64,000 nt of DNA, taken from positions 102,222-166,221 of the forward strand of contig NZ_FQYN01000010.1 in assembly GCF_900141805.1 (NCBI RefSeq), read 5' to 3'. This stretch comes from Hymenobacter daecheongensis DSM 21074 (lineage in GTDB: Bacteria; Bacteroidota; Bacteroidia; Cytophagales; Hymenobacteraceae). The translations under genes and the position numbers were made by a program. This document shows, in pieces, positions 24,073 to 31,958 of this stretch. The notes below the pieces were generated by a model. That model was given only the letters and a program-made list of their open reading frames with translations. It was not told the DNA's origin and did no database searches. The stretch's first letter is position 1; each line of letters opens with the position of its first letter.

Positions 24073-25446
24073 CTAAAAAGCCGTTTTTCCGCGCTTGATG
24101 AACTTGCCGTAGCCGCGGCCGACTTTGGCCTGGCCGGCATCCACGGCTACCTGGCCGCGAAGCAGCACGGTGTCGATTTTGCCGGTCAGCTCCCAGCCTT
24201 CGTAGGCCGAGTAGTCGACATTCATGTGGTGAGTAGCGGCCGAAATCGTGTGCTTCTTGGTAGGGTCGATGATAACCAGATCCGCGTCCGCACCGATGCT
24301 GATAGTGCCTTTGCGGGGGAACATGCCGAAGATCTTAGCGGCGTTGGTGCTGGTCACTGCCACGAACTTCTGCAGGCTGATGCGGCTCTTGCTCACGCCC
24401 TCGGAAAACAGCAGCTCCATGCGGTGCTCGATGGCCGGGTGGCCGTTCGGGATTTTGGAGAAGTCGTCCTTGCCCATCAGCTTCTGCTCCCACATAAAGG
24501 GGCAGTGGTCGGTGCCCACCACCTGCACCAGGCCCTGGTTGATGCCGGCCCAGAGGGTTTCCTGGTCCTTTTTCTGCCGCAGCGGCGGCGACATCACCAC
24601 CTTGGCCCCGTTGGCCTCATCCTCGTAGAGCGAGGCGTCGAGCACCAGGTACTGAATGCAGGTTTCCACGAACACGCGCTGGTTGCGCTCCGTGGCCCGG
24701 CGCACCTGGTTCAGGGCGCCTTCGCACGTCAGATGCACGATGTAAGCATGCACGCCGGTGTAGTTGGCAATGTCGGCGAAGCGGCCGGAGGCTTCGGCCT
24801 CCGTCACTTCGGGCTGCGAGAGGTAGTGGTAGAGCGGCGAAAGTTTGCCCTGGGCGCGGTGCTGGGCAATGAGCGTGTCGATCATGTCGCCGTTGGTGGC
24901 GTGGGCCGTCACCAGGGCACCGTGCTTGCGCACCTCCTGCATCAGCCCCACCATCTGCGCGTCGTCGATCATCAGGGCACCCTTGTAGGCCATGAAGGTT
25001 TTGAAGGACGTAATCCCTTCCGCCACCATGTCCTTTATTTCCTCCTTGGTGCTGGGGTTGAAGTCCGTCACGGCCATGTGGAACGAGTAGTCGCCGACGG
25101 CGGTACCGGTGGCGCGGCCCTGCCACTCGGTAAGGGCTTCGCGCAGGCTGTGGCCCTGCTTCTGCAGCACGAAGTCGATGACGGTGGTGGTGCCGCCGTG
25201 CAGGGCGGCGCGGGTACCGGTTTCGTGGGTGTCGGAGCTGAAGGTGCCCATGAACGGCATGTCCAGGTGCACGTGCGGGTCGATGCCGCCGGGCACGATG
25301 AGCTTGCCGGTGCAGTCGATGACTTCCGCCCCGTCGGCCTTCAGGTTGCGGCCGATGGAGACGATGGTTTCGCCCTCGATGAGGATGTCGCAGATGGCGT
25401 CCGAGTCGGCGGTGACGACGCGGCCGTTGCGCAGGAGCAGGGACAT
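24073..25446 (-). CDS. hydA: Dihydropyrimidinase
   Basis: The 457-residue amidohydrolase opens dihydrouracil or dihydrothymine to N-carbamoyl-beta-amino acids. Binuclear metal ligands are visible: His58 and His60 in GGIDPHVHLDMPF, the carboxylated Lys149 in SFKTFMAYKG, His182 in TAHATNGD, His238 in VHLTCEGAL and Asp313 in GTDHCPF. Length is normal for D-hydantoinase/dihydropyrimidinase. The genes for the previous and next steps are in the same cluster, which separates it from allantoinase or dihydroorotase. Confidence 0.93.
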   Translation of the reverse strand: MSLLLRNGRVVTADSDAICDILIEGETIVSIGRNLKADGAEVIDCTGKLIVPGGIDPHVHLDMPFMGTFSSDTHETGTRAALHGGTTTVIDFVLQKQGHSLREALTEWQGRATGTAVGDYSFHMAVTDFNPSTKEEIKDMVAEGITSFKTFMAYKGALMIDDAQMVGLMQEVRKHGALVTAHATNGDMIDTLIAQHRAQGKLSPLYHYLSQPEVTEAEASGRFADIANYTGVHAYIVHLTCEGALNQVRRATERNQRVFVETCIQYLVLDASLYEDEANGAKVVMSPPLRQKKDQETLWAGINQGLVQVVGTDHCPFMWEQKLMGKDDFSKIPNGHPAIEHRMELLFSEGVSKSRISLQKFVAVTSTNAAKIFGMFPRKGTISIGADADLVIIDPTKKHTISAATHHMNVDYSAYEGWELTGKIDTVLLRGQVAVDAGQAKVGRGYGKFIKRGKTAF

Positions 25447-25457
25447 GGGTTGAATCG

Positions 25458-25850
25458 TTAAGTGATTGGGCGGGTACCGGCCGGGGAGCGGCGGAGCCCG
25501 TAGAAATAAAACAGCAGCGAAATGAGCAGGCGCAGTGCCACGTTGCCCCAGATGCGGGCCGTCAGCCCTTGGGAAAATGCCAGCACCTCAACGGCCGCGG
25601 TGGCCAGGTGAAACCCGATAAACGTGCGCACCACTACCCGCAGCGCCCCCGCGTCCTGAATGCGGCGCGCCAGGTAGGATAAAGCTCCCAGCGCCAGCTC
25701 AGCCGCGCCCAGCAGATAGGCCAGCAGGCGGGCGTCGGGTGGCAGGGCGATACCCACCGTGGCCGGAATGCGGGCCGGACTCAGGATGAGCACCACGCCC
25801 GCTCCCAGGGTTACCAGCGCGTGAAGCAGCAGCAGGCGAGACAGGTTCAT
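25458..25850 (-). CDS. Small four-helix membrane protein of unknown function
   Basis: The 130-residue protein has about four hydrophobic segments (near residues 7-27, 42-60, 72-92 and 104-120) and a basic C-terminus. No family was recognised. It lies 11 bp upstream of the dihydropyrimidinase gene on the same strand, so cotranscription is likely. It is too small to be a typical pyrimidine permease, and no transporter is otherwise seen in the cluster. Confidence 0.7.
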   Translation of the reverse strand: MNLSRLLLLHALVTLGAGVVLILSPARIPATVGIALPPDARLLAYLLGAAELALGALSYLARRIQDAGALRVVVRTFIGFHLATAAVEVLAFSQGLTARIWGNVALRLLISLLFYFYGLRRSPAGTRPIT

Positions 25851-25901
25851 GAGCAGCTTCCTCCCAGGTTGCCGGCCCGGACCCCCGGGCGGCGTTCCAT
25901 T

Positions 25902-27254
25902 CTAATGCACGTACTCGTCGGCGATGCTCAACGCTTCCGAGATAATGGCCAGACCTTCATCCAGCTCATCTTTGGTAATGTTCAGCGGGGGGGCAATGAA
26001 AATGTAGTTCCAGCGCACGAAGGTGTACATGCCCAGCTCCTTGATGCGGGCCGCCACCTTATTCATAATGTCCATCTGGCTGGGGGCCGCGTTCCAGGGA
26101 GCCATCGGCTCCTTGGTGGCGCGGTTTTTCACCAGCTCCAGGCAGCCGAACAGACCCGTATTGCGCCAGTCGCCGATGCTGGGGTGCTTTTCGATCAGCT
26201 CCGCTACGCGCTTATCGAGGTGCTTGCCCATCTGCACGGTGTTGTCGAGCAGGCCGTCCTCCTCGTAGATGTCGAGCACGGCCACGGCGGCGGCGCAGCT
26301 TACCGGGTGGGCCGAGTAGGTGAGGCCCAGCGGCAGGGGCCGGTCGTCGAAGTGGTGGGCGATGGTGTCGTCCACCATCACCGCGCCCAGGGGCAGGTAG
26401 CCGGCCGTGATGCCCTTGGCCATGCACATGATGTCGACTTTCACGCCGTGGTGGTCGGAGCCGAACCACTTGCCGGTGCGCCCGAAGCCCGACATCACCT
26501 CATCGGCAATGAGCAGGATGCCGTGCTTGTCGCAGATTTCGCGCACCCGCGTCCAGTACGTGGGCGGGTACTTAATGCAGCCCGATGTGCCCGACTCGCC
26601 TTCCATGATGATGGCCGCCACGCTGCCGGGGTTCTCGTAGCCTATTATGCGCTCCATAGCCGCCGCGGCCCGCTCGGCGCACTGCTCGGGCGTTTCGGAA
26701 TACCAGGGGCAGCGGTAGAAGTAGGGGTTTTCGACGTGCACCGTGCCGGGCATGGCCTGGCTGTCCACGGCAAACTTGCGCGGGTCGCCGCCCACGCTCA
26801 GGGCCCCGTACGAAGCCCCGTGAAACGACTGGTACAACGACACGATCTTGTGGCGGCCGGTGTACACGCGGGCCAGCTTGATGGCGTTTTCAATGGCCTC
26901 GGCCCCGCCCAGGGTGAAAAAGGCCTTGGTCAGGTTGGGAGCAGTGATTTCGGCCAGCCGGCGGCCCAGGTCGCCGCGGGCCTTGGTAATCATGCCCGGG
27001 TACACGTAGCTCAGCTCCCGCATCTGCGCCGCCACGGCCTCGGTCACGCGCTGGTCGCCGTGGCCGATGTTCACGTTCATGAGTTGCGACGAGAAGTCGA
27101 TGTAGCGCTTGCCGTCCCGGTCGTAGAGGTACACGCCCTCAGCCCGCTCGGCGCTGATCGGGTTCAGCCCGGTTTGCTTCGACCAGGAGAAGAGGGTATG
27201 CTCGAGGTTATCCTGCAGGATCTGATCCTTGTCGGTGTCGGTGTAGGTTTCCAT
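25902..27254 (-). CDS. Class III aminotransferase, probably beta-alanine transaminase
   Basis: The 450-residue PLP enzyme has the class III signature: LLIADEVMSGFGRTGKW with the cofactor-binding Asp251, and the Schiff-base Lys280 in DIMCMAKGITAGYLPLGAVM. The segment SFHGASYGALSVGGDPR also fits omega-amino acid aminotransferases. In this cluster the logical substrate is beta-alanine (or 3-aminoisobutyrate from thymine), giving malonate or methylmalonate semialdehyde for the neighbouring dehydrogenase. The exact acceptor cannot be told from sequence. Confidence 0.88.
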   Translation of the reverse strand: METYTDTDKDQILQDNLEHTLFSWSKQTGLNPISAERAEGVYLYDRDGKRYIDFSSQLMNVNIGHGDQRVTEAVAAQMRELSYVYPGMITKARGDLGRRLAEITAPNLTKAFFTLGGAEAIENAIKLARVYTGRHKIVSLYQSFHGASYGALSVGGDPRKFAVDSQAMPGTVHVENPYFYRCPWYSETPEQCAERAAAAMERIIGYENPGSVAAIIMEGESGTSGCIKYPPTYWTRVREICDKHGILLIADEVMSGFGRTGKWFGSDHHGVKVDIMCMAKGITAGYLPLGAVMVDDTIAHHFDDRPLPLGLTYSAHPVSCAAAVAVLDIYEEDGLLDNTVQMGKHLDKRVAELIEKHPSIGDWRNTGLFGCLELVKNRATKEPMAPWNAAPSQMDIMNKVAARIKELGMYTFVRWNYIFIAPPLNITKDELDEGLAIISEALSIADEYVH

Positions 27255-27280
27255 GTAAAAAGAGGGTGGAAATTTTTTCT

Positions 27281-27435
27281 AGAAGCTAGTTCCCCTCCTC
27301 AGATGAGGAGGGGCTAGGGGTGGTTGAAATGGCAGAACGATGGCTAGAGCTAGTTTTAAAAGTCGTTCAATGCGTGAACCACCCCGCCCTTCGGACACCC
27401 CTCCTTGAAAAAAGGAGGGGACCTAGATTCTAGCT
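27281..27435. repeat. Family A palindromic element, copy 3
   Basis: Arms TTCCCCTCCTCAGATGAGGA (from 27290) and an inverse copy with the GGGCGGGGTGGTT core ending near 27421. It lies between the aminotransferase gene and mmsA. One arm base in the core differs from copies 1 and 2 (TTCGGACACC). Confidence 0.85.
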
Positions 27436-27451
27436 ATAGCTCTAAAGTAGG

Positions 27452-28924
27452 CTAGCTCATCCAGTTCACCCGCGACTCCGGGTTCCACTTCGTCGTAGTC
27501 TTCTTCAGCTGGGTCCAGAACTCGATGCTGCTCTTGCCGGTAATGTCGCAGGCCCCGAACTTGGAGTCGTTCCAGCCGCCGAAGGAGAACGGCTCCCGGG
27601 GCACCGGCACGCCGATGTTGACGCCAATCATGCCCGCGTTGGCGTGGTCCATCACGTAGCGGGCCGAGCTGCCGCTGCTGGTAAACACGGCGGCGGCGTT
27701 GCCATACGGGTTGGCGTTTTCGATGTTCAGGGCCTCGTCCAGGGTGTTGGTGCGCATGATGGCCAGCACCGGGCCGAATACTTCCTCCTGGGCAATGCGC
27801 ATATTGGGGGTCACGTAGTCGATGACGGTAGCGCCCACGTAGTAGCCGCCCTCGTGGTCGGGCACGGTGGTGTTGCGGCCGTCGAGCAGCACTTTGGCCC
27901 CGGCGGCTTCGGCTTCGGTGATGTGCTTTTCAATCCGCTCCTTGGCGGCCTTGCTGATGACGGAGCCCAGGTTCTGGCCGGGCACGATCTTGCGGGCTTC
28001 CTCCACAATCTTGGCTACGATGCCATCCACCGCGCCCACGCCCACCATCGTTGAGCCGGCCATGCAGCGCTGCCCGGCGCAGCCCGACATGGAGGCCGCC
28101 ACGTTGGAGGCCGTCATTTCGGGGTGGGCGTCGGGCAGTACCATCAGGTGGTTTTTGGCCCCGCCCAGCGCCACGCAGCGCTTCAGGTGGGAGGTAGCCC
28201 GGATGTAGACCACCTTGGCAATGGCCGTGGAGCCCACGAACGACACGGCCTGAATGGCCGGATGGTCGCAGATGGCCTCCACGATTTCCCGGTCGCCATG
28301 CACGATGTTGAGCACACCGTCGGGCAGGCCGGCTTCCTTGAGCAGTTCGGCAATGCGGCCAGCACTCAGGGGCACGATTTCCGAGGGTTTCAGAATCATG
28401 GTATTGCCCAGCACCAGCGCGTTCGGGATGGTCCAGTGGGGCACCATGTTGGGGAAGTTGAAGGGGGCAATGCTGGCCACCACGCCCAGGGGCTTGCGCT
28501 CCACGCGGGCTTCCACTCCCTTGCTCACTTCCAGAAACTCGCCTTGGATCAGCTGGGGCATGGAGCAGGCAAATTCGGTCAGCTCAATGGCCTTCTCGAC
28601 TTCGGCGCGGGCTTCGTCGTAGGTTTTGCCGTTTTCCTCGCGCACCAGGTCGGCCAGGGCTTTCATGTCGCGCTCCAGCAGGGCCTTATAGCGGTAGAAA
28701 ATCTGCACCCGCTCCTTAATTGGAGTACTTGACCAAGCTGGATAGGCGGCTTTGGCAGCCTGTACAGCCTGGTCCAGTTCGGCGGTGCCGGAGAGGGGTA
28801 GGGTAGATATGACTTCGCCCGTGAGGGGGCTTTCCACGTCCAGCGTCCGGCTGGCCTGGTTGTCTGCAAACTGACCACCAATATAGTTGCGAACAACAGG
28901 GTATTTTACTGTTTGGACTTCCAT
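27452..28924 (-). CDS. mmsA: CoA-acylating methylmalonate-semialdehyde dehydrogenase
   Basis: The 490-residue aldehyde dehydrogenase has the MMSDH form of the active site: GCAGQRCMAGSTMVG with catalytic Cys287, and an N-terminal SIAPFNFPNMVPHWTIPNAL. It converts malonate semialdehyde to acetyl-CoA, or methylmalonate semialdehyde to propionyl-CoA. The same enzyme serves valine and inositol breakdown, but here the neighbours indicate the last step of pyrimidine degradation. It is the first gene of the leftward cluster, so its upstream gap should hold the main promoter. Confidence 0.92.
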   Translation of the reverse strand: MEVQTVKYPVVRNYIGGQFADNQASRTLDVESPLTGEVISTLPLSGTAELDQAVQAAKAAYPAWSSTPIKERVQIFYRYKALLERDMKALADLVREENGKTYDEARAEVEKAIELTEFACSMPQLIQGEFLEVSKGVEARVERKPLGVVASIAPFNFPNMVPHWTIPNALVLGNTMILKPSEIVPLSAGRIAELLKEAGLPDGVLNIVHGDREIVEAICDHPAIQAVSFVGSTAIAKVVYIRATSHLKRCVALGGAKNHLMVLPDAHPEMTASNVAASMSGCAGQRCMAGSTMVGVGAVDGIVAKIVEEARKIVPGQNLGSVISKAAKERIEKHITEAEAAGAKVLLDGRNTTVPDHEGGYYVGATVIDYVTPNMRIAQEEVFGPVLAIMRTNTLDEALNIENANPYGNAAAVFTSSGSSARYVMDHANAGMIGVNIGVPVPREPFSFGGWNDSKFGACDITGKSSIEFWTQLKKTTTKWNPESRVNWMS

Positions 28925-29208
28925 GTTACGTTTGTGTTAAGTTTCGCAAGTAACGGGTTTCCGCAAAACAACCCAACGATGGCTATCTTTTTATTCTTGC
29001 TAGAAAGTGAGTGCTCACCCACCAATTTAAAAACTTAGTTCTGAAAAGGTAAGGTGATTATGGCTTTGCAAGTACTGTGGGTCACTATATGAGGATGAAG
29101 GAATGAGTTGTTCTGCTCCAGATCAACTGTTGTAGGCTCTTTATCTACAACCCAAATTTGATGGGCATCAAATAATGCTATTTATCTCATTTGGCATAAT
29201 AGCCGCAG
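28925..29208. promoter_or_regulatory. Upstream gap of pyrimidine cluster
   Basis: This gene-free stretch is notably AT-rich compared with its neighbours and should contain the leftward promoter. On the minus strand a TTG-rich sequence (GGGTTGTTTTGCGG) followed by TACTTG occurs 20-55 bp before the mmsA start and is a weak match to the Bacteroidota -33/-7 pattern. No operator palindrome is clear. Confidence 0.35.
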
Positions 29209-29211
29209 CGC

Positions 29212-29344
29212 GGCGGCAGGTTTGTAGAATCAGGGGCAGACGAAAGCAAAAGCCGCGTAGCGGTGACAGAGCCGCTCGGACGACTCTGCCACCGCTACGC
29301 GGCTTGGGTTTATTTAGCGCGTGAATTGCTACAAACCTGTCGCC
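29212..29344. repeat. Family E palindromic element with terminal and inner inverted repeats
   Basis: Outer arms GGCGGCAGGTTTGTAG (29212-29227) and CTACAAACCTGTCGCC (29329-29344), and an inner 16-bp perfect pair AAGCCGCGTAGCGGTG (29250-29265) and its complement (29290-29305). A further single copy of the outer arm, CTACAAGCCTGCTGCC, lies at 29386-29401 and overlaps the end of the hydrolase gene. Confidence 0.85.
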
Positions 29345-29385
29345 ACTAGATGACTTCTGGCTTATTCCTTCCTCCTTATTTATTG

Positions 29386-30381
29386 CTACAAGCCTGCTGC
29401 CGTGCTACGGCTGTTTCTGCCCTGGGTTTCTTGTAAGCCGCTGGCAGGAATGCGCGGTAGAAACGCCCGGATCTGCTGCTGCCAGGCGTCTGGGTGGCGG
29501 TGCCAATAAGGCTCGTGGCCAACGCCGCTAAAGTAATGGCGCTGCTTCGGCCCGCGCAGGGCGGCGAAAATACCGTCGGTTTCCTGCCGGGTGACGCGCT
29601 TATCGGCGAGGCCGTAGAGGAGCAGGGTAGGGGTGCTGATACGGGCAGCGTAGCGACGGGCATTGTGGTCGAAAGCCCAGAAGCTGTTCTGAATGCCGCC
29701 CCAGAATACGAGCAGGTTGGCCAGCGGAAAGGGCGGCACATGCATCGCGCGGAATCGGTTCTGTGCGGTTTCGAGCATGCTGCCGTAGGGGCACTCCACA
29801 ATGGCGGCGGCGGGCCGCACGCCCAGCTCACTTTCGGCCCGCAGAATGGCTACAGCGCCCATGCTCACACCGTAGAGCACGACGGGCACGGCCGGTTGCT
29901 GCCGCGTCAGAAAGTGAAAAGCTGTGGCCACGTCCTCGGCTTCGCGGTAGCCCACGGTGCAGCGGTAGCCGGCCGAGCCGCCCGCCCCGCTCAAATCAAC
30001 CAGCAGCACGGAATAGCCCAGGGAGCGGAAAAACGCGGCCTCAGTCAGCAACTTCGACTTATCGCTGGTGTAGCCGTGAAACAGGGCTACGCGGCCCCGG
30101 GGGGCAGGTACGGCCCCGTACCATATTTCCAGCCGGCCGTTGGGACTATCCAGGGCCAGCGTTTCATAAGGAAAATCCGGGACGCCGGAGTTGACGGGCT
30201 TGGGATTGGCAACGCCGGTGAGCAGCAGGCCCAGCTTAGCGGGCAGCGTCAGCTTTTCGGGGCTGGCCGTGCGCGGGCTGGCCTCGGCGCTGAAGTGCGT
30301 GAAGTGCCAGGCGTGATTGAACGCAATGAGATTAACGAGCAGCAACAGGACGAGCAGCATCAGCCCAACCCGCCGCCTCAC
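29386..30381 (-). CDS. Alpha/beta hydrolase, membrane-anchored
   Basis: The 331-residue protein has an N-terminal membrane anchor (residues 5-21) and an alpha/beta-hydrolase fold. Visible features are the oxyanion motif VALFHGYTSDKS, nucleophile Ser173 in LYGVSMGA, Asp260 in YGLADKRV and His289 in GVGHEPYWH. The substrate is unknown; the 'FHGY.S.KS' form is common in serine aminopeptidase S33-like esterases. The last residues (RSTAAGL) and the stop codon are supplied by a copy of the neighbouring repeat arm. The start overlaps the pseudouridine synthase gene by 4 bp. Confidence 0.82.
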   Translation of the reverse strand: MRRRVGLMLLVLLLLVNLIAFNHAWHFTHFSAEASPRTASPEKLTLPAKLGLLLTGVANPKPVNSGVPDFPYETLALDSPNGRLEIWYGAVPAPRGRVALFHGYTSDKSKLLTEAAFFRSLGYSVLLVDLSGAGGSAGYRCTVGYREAEDVATAFHFLTRQQPAVPVVLYGVSMGAVAILRAESELGVRPAAAIVECPYGSMLETAQNRFRAMHVPPFPLANLLVFWGGIQNSFWAFDHNARRYAARISTPTLLLYGLADKRVTRQETDGIFAALRGPKQRHYFSGVGHEPYWHRHPDAWQQQIRAFLPRIPASGLQETQGRNSRSTAAGL

Positions 30382-31286
30382 CGGGGGCGCGCGGGCCGCC
30401 CGGCCCCGGCTTTGCCCCCCGCCCCGCCCGCCTTGCCCGCCGGGCCGGATTTGCCACCGGTTGGCTTACCGCCCACCGGTTTGCCCCCGGCCGGCCGGCT
30501 GCCCGCCGCTTTGCCGCCGGGCCCGGCTTTTGGGCCCGCACCACGGCTGCCATCGGGCTTGCTGAAGCCAAATTTGCCTCCACTCGGCTTGCTACCTGCA
30601 GCGGGCTTGCGCGAGTCGCCGGAGGGGCGGATGCCGCCGGGCCAGAAGCCCGTGGACTTGCCCGCGCCGGGCTGCCGCGCCCCGGATTTGAAGTCGTTCG
30701 GACCCAGCACCTGGCCGGCAGTCAGCTCCTTGAGGTCTTTGATTTCGGCGGCGGTGAGGTCGCGCCACTTGCCGGGGGGCAGGCCGGCAATGCGCAGGTC
30801 GGCAATCTGCACGCGGATGAGGCGCAGGGTGGGAAAGCCCACGGCGGCCGTCATTTTGCGCACCTGCCGGTTCATGCCCTGCGAGATGGTGATGCGCAGC
30901 CAGCTGGTGGGAATGTTGACGCGGAAGCGCACGGGCTTGCTGCGCTCGGCTACCGCTACGGGCTCGGGCAGCATCTCGGCCTCGGCCGGCGAGGTGAAGC
31001 CGGTCTTGATATCTACACCGCGGCGCAGCTGCTCCAGGGCTTCATCGGTCGGAATGCCTTCCACCTGCACCCAGTATGTTTTCGGGATCTTGAAGCGGGG
31101 CTCGGAAAGGCGGTGCTGCAAGGGCTTATCATCAGTCAGCAAAACCAGGCCCTCGCTGTCGTAGTCGAGGCGGCCAACGGGATAGACGTTGGGTACATCT
31201 ACAAAGTCCTTGAGCGTGGCGCGGCCGTTTTCGTCGGTAAACTGGGTGAGGACTTCGTAGGGCTTGTGAACGAGAACGTAGCGCAT
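30378..31286 (-). CDS. rRNA large-subunit pseudouridine synthase (RsuA/RluE-type) with low-complexity tail
   Basis: The first 195 residues are an RsuA-family pseudouridine synthase: catalytic Asp41 in YPVGRLDYDSEGLVLLTDD, then GMNRQVRKMTAAVGFPTLRL and a closing LTAAEIKDL. There is no S4 domain, which points to the RluE-like subgroup that modifies 23S rRNA. From about residue 205 a 97-residue tail follows that is almost only Gly, Lys, Pro, Ala, Ser and Arg. Basic tails of this kind are common in Hymenobacter-type RNA enzymes and probably bind RNA. Overlaps the hydrolase gene by 4 bp. Confidence 0.87.
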   Translation of the reverse strand: MRYVLVHKPYEVLTQFTDENGRATLKDFVDVPNVYPVGRLDYDSEGLVLLTDDKPLQHRLSEPRFKIPKTYWVQVEGIPTDEALEQLRRGVDIKTGFTSPAEAEMLPEPVAVAERSKPVRFRVNIPTSWLRITISQGMNRQVRKMTAAVGFPTLRLIRVQIADLRIAGLPPGKWRDLTAAEIKDLKELTAGQVLGPNDFKSGARQPGAGKSTGFWPGGIRPSGDSRKPAAGSKPSGGKFGFSKPDGSRGAGPKAGPGGKAAGSRPAGGKPVGGKPTGGKSGPAGKAGGAGGKAGAGRPARPR

Positions 31287-31374
31287 GGCAAAAGGGGAAA
31301 AGTAGCGCGAAGCGGTGCTTCGCGGAGATAGTAAAAAGCAGTAGTGCAGCCTGGGCGCGAAGCAGCGGCTGGCG

Positions 31375-31761
31375 TTACTTGCGAGGCCGCATCACCAGCT
31401 CCACCACTTCGCGGTTCGGATACACCACAAAATCGCCACTGTCGCGGGTGACGCGGCCGGTTTTGGTTTGCTCCTGAAAGGCGTGATGCACAAAGGTGCC
31501 GATTCTGACCGAGTCAGGCTGCTTCACGGGCCTGGTGATAGAGGAAGAATCGGCGGTGCTGATGAGGGTGGCGGCGTAGGCCACCGAGTCGCGGCGGGTG
31601 TAGGGGCGCAGCACGAAGCGGCCGGCGCGGTAGTCGCGGGGCTCATCGAGCCGGTCGCTGGCGTATTCGGATACGGCTGACTTGGCCTCTTTTTCAAGGC
31701 CGGGCTGGCAGCCGGCGCAGAGCGTGAGCAGCAACAGGAAGCAGAGTGCGGGGAATTTCAT
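31375..31761 (-). CDS. Hypothetical lipoprotein
   Basis: Starting at the ATG at 31761, the 128-residue protein has a lipoprotein signal (MKFPALCFLLLLTLCAGC) with lipobox LCAGC. The mature part has no recognised domain; it has segments YRAGRFVLRPYTRRDSVAYA and FVHHAFQEQTKTGRVTRDSG. Predicted in the envelope. An in-frame start further upstream (31824) would spoil the signal peptide and is rejected. Confidence 0.75.
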   Translation of the reverse strand: MKFPALCFLLLLTLCAGCQPGLEKEAKSAVSEYASDRLDEPRDYRAGRFVLRPYTRRDSVAYAATLISTADSSSITRPVKQPDSVRIGTFVHHAFQEQTKTGRVTRDSGDFVVYPNREVVELVMRPRK

Positions 31762-31840
31762 CGAAACAAACACAGAGGCCGGAGTAGCCCGCAAAGGTAA
31801 GCGCTTCTGCCCCAGAACGGCCATGTGAAACCGAATCGTC

Positions 31841-31939
31841 TGTCATCCTGAGCTTGCGAAGGACTTTACCACGCCAGCGCGAGTCGTTTTTCGATTATTG
31901 TTCTTATCTCACAAGGTCCTTCGCAAGCTCAGGATGACA
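31841..31939. repeat. Family B palindromic element
   Basis: A 24-bp perfect inverted repeat beginning TGTCATCCTGAGCTTGCGAA (31841-31864) with its complement at 31916-31939 and an AT-rich centre. It lies downstream of the VWA-protein gene on the leftward strand. Confidence 0.9.
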
Positions 31940-31958
31940 ATTGTCAACTAACAGTCAT

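Noticed and set aside
25821..27317. 498-codon plus-strand frame opposite the aminotransferase
   Set aside because: A mirror frame of a clear class III aminotransferase, with no recognisable motif of its own.
29494..31164. 556-codon plus-strand frame across the hydrolase and pseudouridine synthase genes
   Set aside because: It spans two well-supported minus-strand genes and translates to a Pro/Ala/Leu-rich artefact of the GC-rich tail.
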